Assembly: GCA_947500415.1 (NCBI GenBank)
Contig: CANMRT010000003.1
Coordinates: 434,001 to 498,000, forward strand
DNA: 64,000 bases
Source of the DNA: an uncultured Roseicyclus sp.
Lineage (GTDB): Bacteria; Pseudomonadota; Alphaproteobacteria; Rhodobacterales; Rhodobacteraceae
Direction: 5' to 3'
Shown piece after piece: positions 8,560 to 16,376 of the stretch. The number at the start of each line of letters is the position of its first letter. Positions within the stretch are counted from its first letter, which is position 1. Position numbers and translations under genes: made by a program. Under the pieces are notes generated by a model. That model was given only the letters and a program-made list of their open reading frames with translations, was not told the DNA's origin and did not search any database.

Positions 8560-9420
8560 ATGACCTATTCGCTGACCAAATCCGCCGCCCTCGCCGTGCC
8601 CCTCACCCTCGCTGCTCTGCCAGCCCTCGCCGACGGGCACGCCGGCACCGCTGGCTACGCGCTCGCCAACGATGGCGCGACACTTGTGGTCATGGCCTCC
8701 ATCGCGGCTCCTGACCAGATTGAGACCTTCGACCTCGCCACGCCCCTCCACGGCCTCGCCTACCGCCCCGTCACGGGCGAGCTTTACGGCTTCACCGACG
8801 GCATGATCGTCACCATCAACCCGATGACCGGCGAACAGACCGACCTTGGCGCAAGTTTCGCCGATGATGCCATGACCGCAGGCGATGCCGTGGCCTTCGA
8901 CTTCAACAACGCCATCGACGCCGTCCGCGCCGTGGGGTCGGACGGGGCGAACCTTGTCTATTTCCCGGAAGGCTTCGGCGACAACAACGACCGTGCCAAT
9001 TCCGTCCTGCGTTTCACCGACACCTTCTACACAGACGGCGATATGAACGCGGACTTCACACCGGAAATCTTTGCCAACGCCTACACCAACGCCATCGCAG
9101 GCCAGACCGCCGCAGGCACCGCGCAATATGCGCTGGACGCAACGACCAACTCACTGGTGGCTTTGGCCAATAATGCAGGTGAGCTGACCTCCGTCGCCTT
9201 TCTTGAACTCGACGGGTCCACAATTGATCTCTCCCCCATGGGCGGGTTCGACATCATCTCACCCGAAGAAGGCACCGACGCAGCCTACGCCATCCTTCAG
9301 ATGGACGGCGCGGACACCGCTGGCCTCTACGCCGTGAACCTACAGACGGCGGAACTGACCATGCTCGCCGATCTGGGCATGGGGGGCTTCACCGGCTTCG
9401 CTGTCGCACCGGCCATGTAA
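8560..9420 (+). CDS. Secreted DUF4394 beta-propeller-like protein
   Basis: A 286-residue protein with a Sec signal peptide (LTKSAALAVPLTLAALPALA, cleavage near residue 24). The mature part matches DUF4394: repeated strands with GLAYRPVTGELYGFTDG, ITINPMTGEQTDLG and a final GFTGFAVAP, as in a short beta-propeller. It is predicted periplasmic or secreted; the function is unknown. GGAGG 12 nt upstream supports the start. It is monocistronic and followed by a strong terminator at 9430-9459. Confidence 0.85.
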   Translation: MTYSLTKSAALAVPLTLAALPALADGHAGTAGYALANDGATLVVMASIAAPDQIETFDLATPLHGLAYRPVTGELYGFTDGMIVTINPMTGEQTDLGASFADDAMTAGDAVAFDFNNAIDAVRAVGSDGANLVYFPEGFGDNNDRANSVLRFTDTFYTDGDMNADFTPEIFANAYTNAIAGQTAAGTAQYALDATTNSLVALANNAGELTSVAFLELDGSTIDLSPMGGFDIISPEEGTDAAYAILQMDGADTAGLYAVNLQTAELTMLADLGMGGFTGFAVAPAM

Positions 9421-9429
9421 CCAAACGCA

Positions 9430-9459
9430 AAAGGCCCCGCCCGCAATGGTGGGGCCTTT
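9430..9459. terminator. Bidirectional terminator
   Basis: AAAGGCCCCGCC (9430-9441) pairs with GGTGGGGCCTTT (9448-9459) with one G-U pair. It sits between the converging DUF4394 and RTX genes and can serve both strands. Confidence 0.75.
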
Positions 9460-9474
9460 CCCCATGGTCATGCC

Positions 9475-10785
9475 TCAAAAGAGGAAATCATCCGCGCTCA
9501 ATTCGTCAGAGCTGACGCCCCAAACAACGACACCGCCCATGGTCCGGTCCACCGCACCGTCTTCATCGCGAAACCGCAGCAGGGTCGAGGTTTGACCATC
9601 TAGCACGTAGTCGACGAACACGATGTGCTCCATGCCATCGACCTCTCCGCCAAAGCGCAGCCGGTCCGTGCCCACTTCAAAATCTCCGACGACATCAAAG
9701 CCCCAGTCGAAGTCGCTGAACACAAACGTATCCGCGCCTGTCCCACCCGCCATAAGGTCCCGGCCCGCGCCGCCGTTGATGATGTCATTGTCCCAACCGC
9801 CTTCTAGCAGATCGTCACCGGCGCCGCCGATCAGCGTGTCACGCCCGCTGCCACCATCAAGGATGTCGTTGCCAGACCCTCCATCCAGGTAATCCCAACC
9901 CCAATCGCCAATGATTAGGTCATTGCCGGCATCCCCGTAGATTTCATCGCCGAACCCGCCGCCATCAATCCGGTCATTGCCATTGCCTCCATGGATCGTG
10001 TCCAACCCCTGCCCGCCCGACAGAGCGTCATTGCCGGACCCGCCCCAGACCATGTCATTGCCGTCATGGGCAAACACCGTGTCGTCGTTCAACCCGGCCG
10101 AAATCAGGTCACCCCGTTCCGTGCCCTCGATCACCTCAAACACATCATCGCGCACCACATCAGTGTCCTCAATCACGATGCCCCCGTCGGCGGTGAAGCC
10201 CTCGGGAATGTAGTTCACCGGGTCGACAAAACTGACATCCACCAGATCGTCAAAGTCCGGCGCCTCCATCAGGAAATGCCCCTCCTGCGCGATCGGGTCG
10301 CTCATATCCTGCCGCGCGCCTTCCAGCGCATAGAAGATGTGGCCAAGCCCGGTGTCGATCAGCAACCATTGCTGCGCCGTCGCCACATCCGGCCCCAAGG
10401 CGCCCGCATATTCCACCAACCGCACGTTTTTGGGCAGGTTGTTGAAATCCACCTCAACGCCTTCGATCAGGATCGTGTCGGAGCTTGCGTCGAAATCCTC
10501 GATCCGCCCCACAACCGTGCCCTGCACGTTGCTGAGCGAGCGGAACTCAAACGTATCCGCGCCCGCGGCACCCCGCACATGGTGCCCGTGGCTGAAGCTG
10601 CTCAGCGGTGAGAAATCAAGGATGGTGTAGTCGTCGCCATCCCCACCGTAGGTGTGGATCTGGCTGTAACCCGCCATGGCTGTCGCATGGATCGTATCAT
10701 TGCCCCCATAGGCAATGACACCACCTCGCGTTGCTTCCAGAAAATCATCCCCAGCGGTCCCAAGGACCCGTGTTGCTCCGTGCAC
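9475..10785 (-). CDS. RTX-type calcium-binding protein
   Basis: A 436-residue secreted-type protein. About residues 235-350 hold tandem GGxGxDxLx nonapeptides (GGSGNDALSGGQGLDT, GGSGNDILDGGSGRDT and similar) that fold as Ca2+-binding beta-rolls. Single repeats also occur near the N-terminus (TAGDDFLEA, YGGDGDDY). It has no N-terminal signal peptide. The C-terminus ends in an acidic/hydrophobic stretch (SADDFLF), as in type I secretion substrates. No ABC/HlyD/TolC transport genes are nearby. GTG at 10785 is preceded by GAGG at good spacing. No catalytic domain is recognisable in the middle region. Confidence 0.88.
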   Translation of the reverse strand: MHGATRVLGTAGDDFLEATRGGVIAYGGNDTIHATAMAGYSQIHTYGGDGDDYTILDFSPLSSFSHGHHVRGAAGADTFEFRSLSNVQGTVVGRIEDFDASSDTILIEGVEVDFNNLPKNVRLVEYAGALGPDVATAQQWLLIDTGLGHIFYALEGARQDMSDPIAQEGHFLMEAPDFDDLVDVSFVDPVNYIPEGFTADGGIVIEDTDVVRDDVFEVIEGTERGDLISAGLNDDTVFAHDGNDMVWGGSGNDALSGGQGLDTIHGGNGNDRIDGGGFGDEIYGDAGNDLIIGDWGWDYLDGGSGNDILDGGSGRDTLIGGAGDDLLEGGWDNDIINGGAGRDLMAGGTGADTFVFSDFDWGFDVVGDFEVGTDRLRFGGEVDGMEHIVFVDYVLDGQTSTLLRFRDEDGAVDRTMGGVVVWGVSSDELSADDFLF

Positions 10786-10993
10786 GATCTCACCTCATCC
10801 GTTCGTGGTCGGACCACGCCTACGGGCAGGGAAGTGAACAGAAACTTAACGTTTGGCACTTGTTCAGGAAGGTCATCCCGGCACCGATTTCATGCCGGGA
10901 ATTCGCCGGGGCCGTGCCAAATCCCCGCCGCAAATCGCGCCGTTTCCTTGGCAATTTTCAGGGTATTTTCGGCGTAGCCCTCACGGCCTCAAC
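10786..10993. other. Intergenic region between the RTX and MBL genes
   Basis: No gene was seen. A 7-bp hairpin (CCCGGCA 10877-10883, TGCCGGG 10893-10899) lacks a U-run. The region must hold the promoter of the RTX gene and the end of the MBL transcript. Confidence 0.4.
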
Positions 10994-11836
10994 TCAGTCC
11001 GCGTCCCAGGCAAAAGCATCCCCCTTCCGCACAACCCGCCCTGTTGATGGCAACAGGAAGTGCGTGCCCAACACCTTCGCCCCACTGTCAGCGACGGTCT
11101 CCAGAAGATGCCTGCGCGCGGCAACAGCCTCCTCCTTGTCGGCATCATAGACAAAGTGCCAATCAGGATAGGTGCACTGCGGCGTCGTGTGGATCGCGTC
11201 CCCTGTGATCACTGCCTCCACCCCTTGGGACTGGATACGCACCGAGACATGTCCCGGCGTATGCCCGGGTGTCGGGATTAATGAGATCTCGTCGCCAATC
11301 GCAAAATCCGATCCCACCTCATCCACCTGCCCCACCTCAACCACCGGCAATACGCTCTCGCGGTAAACGTCCGGGCCCACTTCTTCCAGAAACAGCAAGT
11401 CCGCACCCGGCATCAGGTAGCGCGCATTCGGAAAGGTCGGCACCCAACGCCCATCGACAAGCCGCGTGTTCCACCCAATGTGATCCGTGTGCAGATGGGT
11501 GCACATCACATAATCCACATCCTCCGGCGCCGTGCCCGAGGCCTCAAGCGCCGCCAGGAACCGCCCGCTGTCACGCTTGTGCCAATCCGGAAAGCTGTTC
11601 GTCTTGTCATTGCCCACGCAGGCATCGACCAACACCACATGGGTCCCGGTCTTCAGCAGGAACCCCTGCACCGGCAGGATCACACGGCCCGCCGCGTCCA
11701 CTTGCCCCGGGGCCAACTCGTTCATGATCCGCACCACATCTGGCCCTGCCGTCGGAAACAGCATCTCTGCCTCCCGGAACGGTCCGTTCATCTCAAGGAC
11801 ACGCCAGACTTCAACCTCACCGATCTTGCACAGCAT
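10994..11836 (-). CDS. MBL-fold metallo-hydrolase
   Basis: A 280-residue metallo-beta-lactamase-fold hydrolase. The metal motif is CTHLHTDHIGWN (HxHxDH, about residues 110-120). The further ligands are PTPGHTPGHVSV (His near 191), ITGDAIHTTPQ (Asp near 213) and the late GTHFLLPSTG (His near 258). Family resemblance is to the AHL-lactonase/quorum-quenching-like and generic MBL hydrolases of roseobacters; the substrate is not determinable. There is no signal peptide. The start is supported by CGGAGGG 7 nt upstream. It is divergent from the methyltransferase-like gene at 11929. Confidence 0.87.
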   Translation of the reverse strand: MLCKIGEVEVWRVLEMNGPFREAEMLFPTAGPDVVRIMNELAPGQVDAAGRVILPVQGFLLKTGTHVVLVDACVGNDKTNSFPDWHKRDSGRFLAALEASGTAPEDVDYVMCTHLHTDHIGWNTRLVDGRWVPTFPNARYLMPGADLLFLEEVGPDVYRESVLPVVEVGQVDEVGSDFAIGDEISLIPTPGHTPGHVSVRIQSQGVEAVITGDAIHTTPQCTYPDWHFVYDADKEEAVAARRHLLETVADSGAKVLGTHFLLPSTGRVVRKGDAFAWDAD

Positions 11837-11928
11837 TGCTTACCCTCCGTTGCCATTTCGCCCCACCCTAACGCCCAACGTCACACACGTCCCGTGACAA
11901 CTGTCCCGCCCCCGCGCAGTCTCGCCCC

Positions 11929-12480
11929 ATGGATTTGTTTGACGGAGAAGACGGCCTCTTCAAAGCCGCGATTGAGGGCTGCCGGACCTATGGCGAATAC
12001 GGCCTCGGCACCTCCACCCTCTGGGTCGATGCCCAGACCGATGCCACCATTATCGGGGTCGAAACCGACCCGATCTGGACTACCCAGACCCAAGCCGCCC
12101 TCACCCGACCGCAGGCCCATGACATCCGCCACATCGACGTGGGGCCGGTGGCCAAATGGGGCAAACCACGCAGCTACCGCAAACGGCGCAACTTCATCCA
12201 CTATGTCGAAGGCCCCTGGTCCAGCCTCGCCAAGCCAGAGGTTGTGCTGATCGACGGCCGCTTTCGCGTCGCCTGCTTCCTGACGTCCCTGCGCGCGGCT
12301 ACGCCCGGCACGGCGATCATCTTCGACGACTACGTGAAGCGCAAAACCTACCATATCGTGGAAGAATTCCTGCGCCCTGAGGCCACAAATGCCCGCCAAG
12401 CGGTCTTCATCGTCCCCAAGACCCGCAACAAGCCTGCGATCGAGCGTTTGCGAGACCAATTCCTGATGGTGATGGACTAA
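11929..12480 (+). CDS. Hypothetical protein, possibly of methyltransferase fold
   Basis: A 183-residue cytoplasmic protein. The N-terminal EYGLGTST (near residue 23) followed by VIGVETD-type acidic turns (residues 43-50), and VLIDGRFRVACFLTSL (near 103), resemble a class I SAM-dependent methyltransferase-like fold as seen in roseobacter conserved hypotheticals. No substrate motif can be named. The ATG at 11929 has no clear ribosome binding site, and only 92 bp separate it from the divergent MBL gene. Repeat elements follow its stop. Confidence 0.65.
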   Translation: MDLFDGEDGLFKAAIEGCRTYGEYGLGTSTLWVDAQTDATIIGVETDPIWTTQTQAALTRPQAHDIRHIDVGPVAKWGKPRSYRKRRNFIHYVEGPWSSLAKPEVVLIDGRFRVACFLTSLRAATPGTAIIFDDYVKRKTYHIVEEFLRPEATNARQAVFIVPKTRNKPAIERLRDQFLMVMD

Positions 12481-12506
12481 CGCATCGCGGCCAAATCCCG
12501 CTACCC

Positions 12507-12575
12507 CTTCCTTGTTTCAAGGATACCCCGGGGAGCCTGCGGTCCTTCAGGTCCGTGGACAGGGGCATCGCCCCG
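12507..12575 (+). repeat. Intergenic repeat family A, copy 2
   Basis: CTTCCTTGTTTCAAGGATAC, then CCCGGGGAG, a GGTCC/GGACC-containing insert and a GGGGCATCGCCCC hairpin at the end. It has the same layout as the copies at 4060 and 44482 and lies between convergent genes. Confidence 0.55.
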
Positions 12576-12577
12576 CT

Positions 12578-12651
12578 ACGGGACGGCGGGAGGGGCGAGG
12601 TGAGCGATCTTTTGCACCGCAAAAGACGCAGACCAGCGTCTCCCCGTCCCT
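12578..12651. repeat. Intergenic repeat family B, copy 1
   Basis: Begins ACGGGACGGCGGGAGGGGCG and ends CCAGCGTCTCCCCGTCCCT. The two ends pair as a long stem, and the interior contains CTTTTGC-acc-GCAAAAG (12609-12625). A second copy with the same ends but a shorter interior is at 47330-47380. Confidence 0.6.
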
Positions 12652-14014
12652 ATCCCTCAGGCCAAAGTGCAGTATCGGGGTGGAACTGCGACCAGGCGAA
12701 CCAGAACGCCTCGTGGCTGCCTAGATCCTCGCCATCCGGCCCAACGGCCCGCAACCCACCCGCAGCCTGCACGATCCGTACATCCTCGAACGCCACGTCC
12801 GCGCCCTCGCTCAAGGCCGCCAGAGCCAGCCCGCGCGGGAAAGCCACTGGGCGTCCATCGCCGGTGAACACGCCCAATATATCATCCTGCACCCCCAACC
12901 GCGGGTCCACGTCACCCACCGGGAAGATCGGCCCATCGGCATCGCGCGTGTTGCGGAAATCAAAGTCGCGCCCCAGCGCCAGCGCTTCCACCAACACCGT
13001 CGTCTCAGGATAGGCCTCCCGCCACGACGCCCAGTCGGTCGTAATCACGCTTGCCTGTTCCAACTGCAGGCCGATTTCGGCCAGTGGCCCGGTCACAGCT
13101 TCCCCCGTGAACGTATCGAATACCGACATCGACGTGATGTCATACATCACCTTGTTCGACCGGATCAGCAGGCCAGAGGTGCGCAGCACGGGCCGTTCCA
13201 CCCCCAGCGGCAGTTCGTCGGTGAAGTAAGCCTGCGCAGCACCGCACAGCGTGCAGTAGGGAATGCCCAGATCACGCCCGCCGAGCGTGTCATTGACCAT
13301 CTCGCGCACTTCCATGATCTGCCTTGGATAGGCCCGCGCCTCACCATTGATCTCGATGCCGAAGACAATGTCATCATCCTCCAGCCAAGTGGCCTCTGCT
13401 GCCGTCTCGACGGGCGGATTGTCCGTGGCAGGGATGCAATTGCAGGGCGTCGCGGTGGTGTCATAGGGCCGATCATCGATCCGAACCCCGCCCCACGAGA
13501 CGAGGGGCCATTCTATATCGCCCTCCACCATGATCTCTTCCAGGCCAGGCAAATAGGCCGTGAATATATCGCGCTTGTGGTCGAGATAGCCGGGATAGGC
13601 CGGGATCTCCCAAGCCATCATGTGATCGGCCAGCTCCGCGCGGGGCCGAAAACTTTGCGGCTCCACGCCCAACAGGTCAACGCTGGCCTCAGTCAGCGCC
13701 ACAAAGACCTCCGGCCGCCACGTGAACCGCATCAGGTCCGTCACCAGCCAAGCGACACGCGGGTCGCCAGAGGCCGCGATCGTGTCATAGGCCTCCGTGT
13801 CGATCAGATCCCAAGCCGCCTGATCCCGCCCGATCTCCATGGCCCGCAGCAGCGCCGCCGTCAGGTCCGGTGACAATGGCCCCTCCGGCACGGCGGGCGG
13901 CTGACCAAATTCTTCGATCACGTAGTCGGGCAGCTCGGTCTGGGCCGATGCTGACAGAGACGCAAGCGCGGTGAGAACTAGGCTAAGCGAAAGAAGGAGA
14001 TTTCGAGAGAACAT
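12650..14014 (-). CDS. DUF3179 domain-containing secreted protein
   Basis: A 454-residue protein with a signal peptide (MFSRNLLLSLSLVLTALASLSASA). The body matches DUF3179: GIEINGEARAYPRQIM near residue 220, VNDTLGGRDLGIPYCTLCGAAQAY near 240, and the SGLLIRSNKVMYD and DTFTGEAVTGPLA blocks. The paired Cys of YCTLCG is conserved in the family. It is predicted periplasmic; its biochemical role is unknown. The start MFSRNLL was chosen because it begins the signal peptide; the frame extends 20 codons upstream without signal character. It lies alone between a convergent gene and the XRE operon. Confidence 0.87.
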   Translation of the reverse strand: MFSRNLLLSLSLVLTALASLSASAQTELPDYVIEEFGQPPAVPEGPLSPDLTAALLRAMEIGRDQAAWDLIDTEAYDTIAASGDPRVAWLVTDLMRFTWRPEVFVALTEASVDLLGVEPQSFRPRAELADHMMAWEIPAYPGYLDHKRDIFTAYLPGLEEIMVEGDIEWPLVSWGGVRIDDRPYDTTATPCNCIPATDNPPVETAAEATWLEDDDIVFGIEINGEARAYPRQIMEVREMVNDTLGGRDLGIPYCTLCGAAQAYFTDELPLGVERPVLRTSGLLIRSNKVMYDITSMSVFDTFTGEAVTGPLAEIGLQLEQASVITTDWASWREAYPETTVLVEALALGRDFDFRNTRDADGPIFPVGDVDPRLGVQDDILGVFTGDGRPVAFPRGLALAALSEGADVAFEDVRIVQAAGGLRAVGPDGEDLGSHEAFWFAWSQFHPDTALWPEG

Positions 14015-14134
14015 GGCGCGCGTGACCTTTGCGGGCAGTTTTGGGTGCCGCACGCTAGCACCACACCCGCTCACCCCCGCTTCACATTTGCTTCAACTCT
14101 GGGTCCTCCGCCCAAGGGTCCACTGACTTACTGG

Positions 14135-14350
14135 CTAAGGATCCCATCCAAAGACATCTTCGATCCCCAAATCGAACTCGCGGGCGATACGAAACGCCCG
14201 TTCCAGGCTGGGTGAGTAATGCCCCTGCTCAATGGCGATGATCGTCTGCCGGCTGACCCCGACTGCCTTGGCGAGGTCCTGCTGGCTCATTTCCCCATGG
14301 GCTTTGCGAAGCTCGCTCACCCGGTTTGTGATCGGTGGCTTCTGTTTCAC
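14135..14350 (-). CDS. Small XRE-family regulator
   Basis: A 71-residue protein that is almost entirely a helix-turn-helix of the Cro/C1 type: ELRKAHGEMSQQDLAKAVGV, then SRQTIIAIEQGHYSPSL. It ends with the FDLGIEDVF motif typical of the short YozG/HipB-like XRE regulators that pair with small membrane proteins. GTG at 14350 directly follows the stop of the upstream membrane-protein gene, so the two form one operon. It probably autoregulates; the TTTGACATG direct repeats upstream of the operon, now split by an IS element, are candidate operators. Confidence 0.85.
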   Translation of the reverse strand: MKQKPPITNRVSELRKAHGEMSQQDLAKAVGVSRQTIIAIEQGHYSPSLERAFRIAREFDLGIEDVFGWDP

Positions 14351-14770
14351 TTACCCAATGTCCCGCCGATGCAGATAGAAAACGATCAGCAGTTTCAAGA
14401 GTTCAGTGATCGCAACGACGGCCAACAATCCATTGACGAATTGCATCGGGCTCAAGGGCGCAAAGGCCATCCAGGCGAGCACAAGAAGACCAAGGTAGAG
14501 CATGCAAGTGCCCATGCCTTCGGACACCCTCTCGATCTTTTCCTCGCGCTCGTCCGGCAACAATGGCGCACCCAACTGCTTCTGAAGCGTCCATGCCGCG
14601 ACGAAGGCCGCACCCATCGCAATGCCGATGATGATTGCAAGGCGCACAAACATCTCGGCCTGCCCGGTTGGCGCAAATCCGAACAGCCCGAAAACCGTCC
14701 CGAAATGCCAGGCCATCGCAATCAGAAATCCGACCGTCACCGCGTTAGACGTCTTCAGATAGGCTGTCAT
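14351..14770 (-). CDS. Membrane protein partnered with XRE regulator
   Basis: A 139-residue integral membrane protein with four predicted helices (about residues 13-35, 42-65, 88-108, 112-132) and a short charged loop (DEREEKIERVSEG). Such proteins are commonly encoded just upstream of a 70-residue XRE regulator; their function is not known. ATG at 14770 has GAGGATGAT before it. The open frame reads upstream into the IS1595 terminal repeat, but that part is not native coding sequence. The IS insertion lies 18 bp upstream of the start codon, so the native promoter is broken. Confidence 0.8.
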   Translation of the reverse strand: MTAYLKTSNAVTVGFLIAMAWHFGTVFGLFGFAPTGQAEMFVRLAIIIGIAMGAAFVAAWTLQKQLGAPLLPDEREEKIERVSEGMGTCMLYLGLLVLAWMAFAPLSPMQFVNGLLAVVAITELLKLLIVFYLHRRDIG

Positions 14771-14787
14771 ATCATCCTCGCATGTCA

Positions 14788-14795
14788 AAAATATT
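14788..14795. repeat. Left target-site duplication of the IS1595 element
   Basis: AAAATATT immediately outside the left terminal repeat; the right counterpart at 17407-17414 is AAAATTTT (7 of 8 identical). An AT-rich 8-bp duplication is expected for the IS1595 family. Confidence 0.6.
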
Positions 14796-14818
14796 GGCGA
14801 TTGTATATTTGACAAACC
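14796..14818. repeat. Left terminal inverted repeat of the IS1595 element
   Basis: Perfect 23-bp match to the reverse complement of 17384-17406. Similarity extends outward another 15 bp with two mismatches because of the target duplication and the flanking repeated CATGTCAAA sites. Confidence 0.9.
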
Positions 14819-14819
14819 A

Positions 14820-14972
14820 CTAGCTATCACTCGCGCAAACACGCGCATAATTGCCGTCCCAATCCGCATAGCTTCGCATGCATGAATGATATGCTGAAAA
14901 GTAAATGGATAGGCTCGTGCAGATCACGGCGGCAATTGCGAGTATGATCGCAATCTTTACCGGGTCACTCAC
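14820..14972 (-). CDS. Small single-pass membrane protein, IS1595 passenger
   Basis: A 50-residue ORF starting with GTG at 14972 and overlapping the stop of the preceding small ORF by 8 bp. It begins MSDPVKIAIILAIAAV and has one hydrophobic helix (residues 5-27), then YFSAYHSCMRS and a C-terminal VCASDS. From memory, similar mini-proteins with a YFSxYxSCxR motif occur beside IS1595-type transposases. The function is unknown. Its stop codon nearly touches the element terminus, so it is fully contained in the mobile element. It is too short for most gene callers. Confidence 0.65.
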   Translation of the reverse strand: MSDPVKIAIILAIAAVICTSLSIYFSAYHSCMRSYADWDGNYARVCASDS

Positions 14973-15120
14973 CGCCCTTGCCCTTGTCGGCATCGGGCAC
15001 TTGCTTCGCCAGCTTGCCTAACTTCTCGTTGAAGCGCTCTTCGTCGTCGTCCGTCCCGATTTCGCGGGCGGCTTCTTTGAAGCGTTCGAGTTGGGATTTA
15101 TTGGATGAGGAATCTGCCAT
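14965..15120 (-). CDS. Small charged protein, IS1595 passenger
   Basis: A 51-residue highly charged ORF. It begins MADSSSNKSQLERFKEAA, has an acidic TDDDEERF centre, and continues with KLGKLAKQVPDADKGKGG. It overlaps the end of the preceding gene by 23 bp, and its own end overlaps the next mini-ORF, so it is likely translated by coupling; no strong ribosome binding site is visible. Comparable FKEAAREL..DDDE..F mini-proteins are, as I recall, frequent near IS1595-family transposases. The role is unknown. Confidence 0.65.
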   Translation of the reverse strand: MADSSSNKSQLERFKEAAREIGTDDDEERFNEKLGKLAKQVPDADKGKGGE

Positions 15121-15829
15121 CAGTTCCGACAAGAGCCTTTATATGGATGAGATCAGCAACGTTTGAGAGTAACGATTTGTCTTCAACCGCAAGATCATTT
15201 TCGTACAGCGCGTATTTATAGAAACCTGGCTGATTTTCTGCATCCGCCAAAGCCAAGTATTTTGCCGCAATAGAATTGGGGTGAGGCACTACGGCATCGA
15301 CAATGGCAGTTGTGCCTTCAGAAAGGACCGCCAAATCAAATTTGTGAATTTTACCGCTTTTTCCTGGGACATCGAAACCGAGAATCGTTTCAGGTTTCCA
15401 TTTAGCTTGATCAAACACACGTTTTGCTCGAGTGATCATTCCCTGTTCTTTTGGAATGCGGGTCTTGCCAACTGCTGCGCGCGCGGCATCCGCAGATGCA
15501 TTAGCTACTGCTGTGATCGCGCTCCATACCCATTCCTCACTGTCAACCGAGCAAGTGATCTGACCTCTTTCGAAGGTGCAGCCAAACTCGCTTGCCGCTT
15601 TTTTCGCAGGGTTGAGAACTGTACGGTCGCCTATCCCGTAGGTCCAAGCTATTCGGCCCGCTCCTCCGTTGTCGTGGATGACAAAGCCGTCGCCAAACTT
15701 TACGATGTAAACCTCCACCGGTTCGAAGGACGGGTAGACACACTGGGTGGACAATCGAAGCCCTGAACTTGTTTCTTCGCAAGTCTCAAAGCGCTTCGTT
15801 ATCGCAGCAACAGACACACAATCTAGCAT
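15098..15829 (-). CDS. IS1595 passenger gene B, unknown function
   Basis: A 243-residue soluble protein. Residues about 30-70 (VYIVKFGDGFVIHDNGGAG) faintly resemble the DUF1828 type of N-terminal domain. The rest contains an Ala-rich helix, then LGFDVPGKSGKIHKFDLAVLSEG (about 150-175), which looks like a restriction-endonuclease-like or DUF1829-type beta sheet with an Asp in FDLAVL. Both assignments are weak. ATG at 15829 has GGAGG 6 nt upstream and shares a base with the stop of gene A (TAATG), so the pair is translationally coupled and may form a two-component module. Its GC content is lower than that of chromosomal neighbours. Confidence 0.7.
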   Translation of the reverse strand: MLDCVSVAAITKRFETCEETSSGLRLSTQCVYPSFEPVEVYIVKFGDGFVIHDNGGAGRIAWTYGIGDRTVLNPAKKAASEFGCTFERGQITCSVDSEEWVWSAITAVANASADAARAAVGKTRIPKEQGMITRAKRVFDQAKWKPETILGFDVPGKSGKIHKFDLAVLSEGTTAIVDAVVPHPNSIAAKYLALADAENQPGFYKYALYENDLAVEDKSLLSNVADLIHIKALVGTDGRFLIQ

Positions 15830-16350
15830 TAGTGCCTCCAAAGACCCACATCAGGTAGCTGTATGGGCGTGTTATGTGGTTGGATTCTAACATTAATATG
15901 AGTGCAAAACCAGTAGAACATCTGCTCAAAGTTGCTCAGGTTTTCATCAACTTGGCGTCTTAACGGAATATCCCATGTGTTCGTCGCAAGAATGTATTGT
16001 CGATTATCTGGCCAAGAATGAATGTGTAGCCCACAAACCTCAGGAGAAAGACCTACCTGTCGAGCAAATGGATGGTTCGCCTTGCAAACGTCATCGGAGT
16101 CTCGGTCTAATCGACAAACTGGATCGCCCCTGTGGAGATAGCTTATCGAACAATATTCAGGGTGCTCTTCAGGAATTCTGAACCTTATCTGTGACCTAGT
16201 AACTCCACTATCCTCTTCGAGCACCGGCCAGCTTAATTGGTGGTCTCGGTATCCGGCAGCAAATGTCCAATGCGGCTGGTAGTCCTGTAGGGTTTTTGCT
16301 GTGCTGGCAATTAGGTCGTCCACAATCGCAGCTTTTGCATCATAAACCAA
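15829..16350 (-). CDS. IS1595 passenger gene A, unknown function
   Basis: A 173-residue soluble protein starting with TTG at 16350, chosen because GGAGG lies 5 nt upstream. It begins 26 bp after the transposase stop. Visible features are HRGDPVCRLDRDSDDVCKAN near residue 75, then VCGLHIHSWPDNRQYI (about 105-120) with an HxH pair, and an aromatic FEQMFYWFCTHINVRIQ block near the C-terminus. I recall similar HxHxW blocks in conserved hypotheticals of bacterial accessory regions but cannot name a function. It forms a tight pair with gene B. A toxin-antitoxin or defence role is possible by position only. Confidence 0.7.
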   Translation of the reverse strand: MVYDAKAAIVDDLIASTAKTLQDYQPHWTFAAGYRDHQLSWPVLEEDSGVTRSQIRFRIPEEHPEYCSISYLHRGDPVCRLDRDSDDVCKANHPFARQVGLSPEVCGLHIHSWPDNRQYILATNTWDIPLRRQVDENLSNFEQMFYWFCTHINVRIQPHNTPIQLPDVGLWRH

Positions 16351-16376
16351 ATGGTCCTCCAGCGATAAGAATCGTT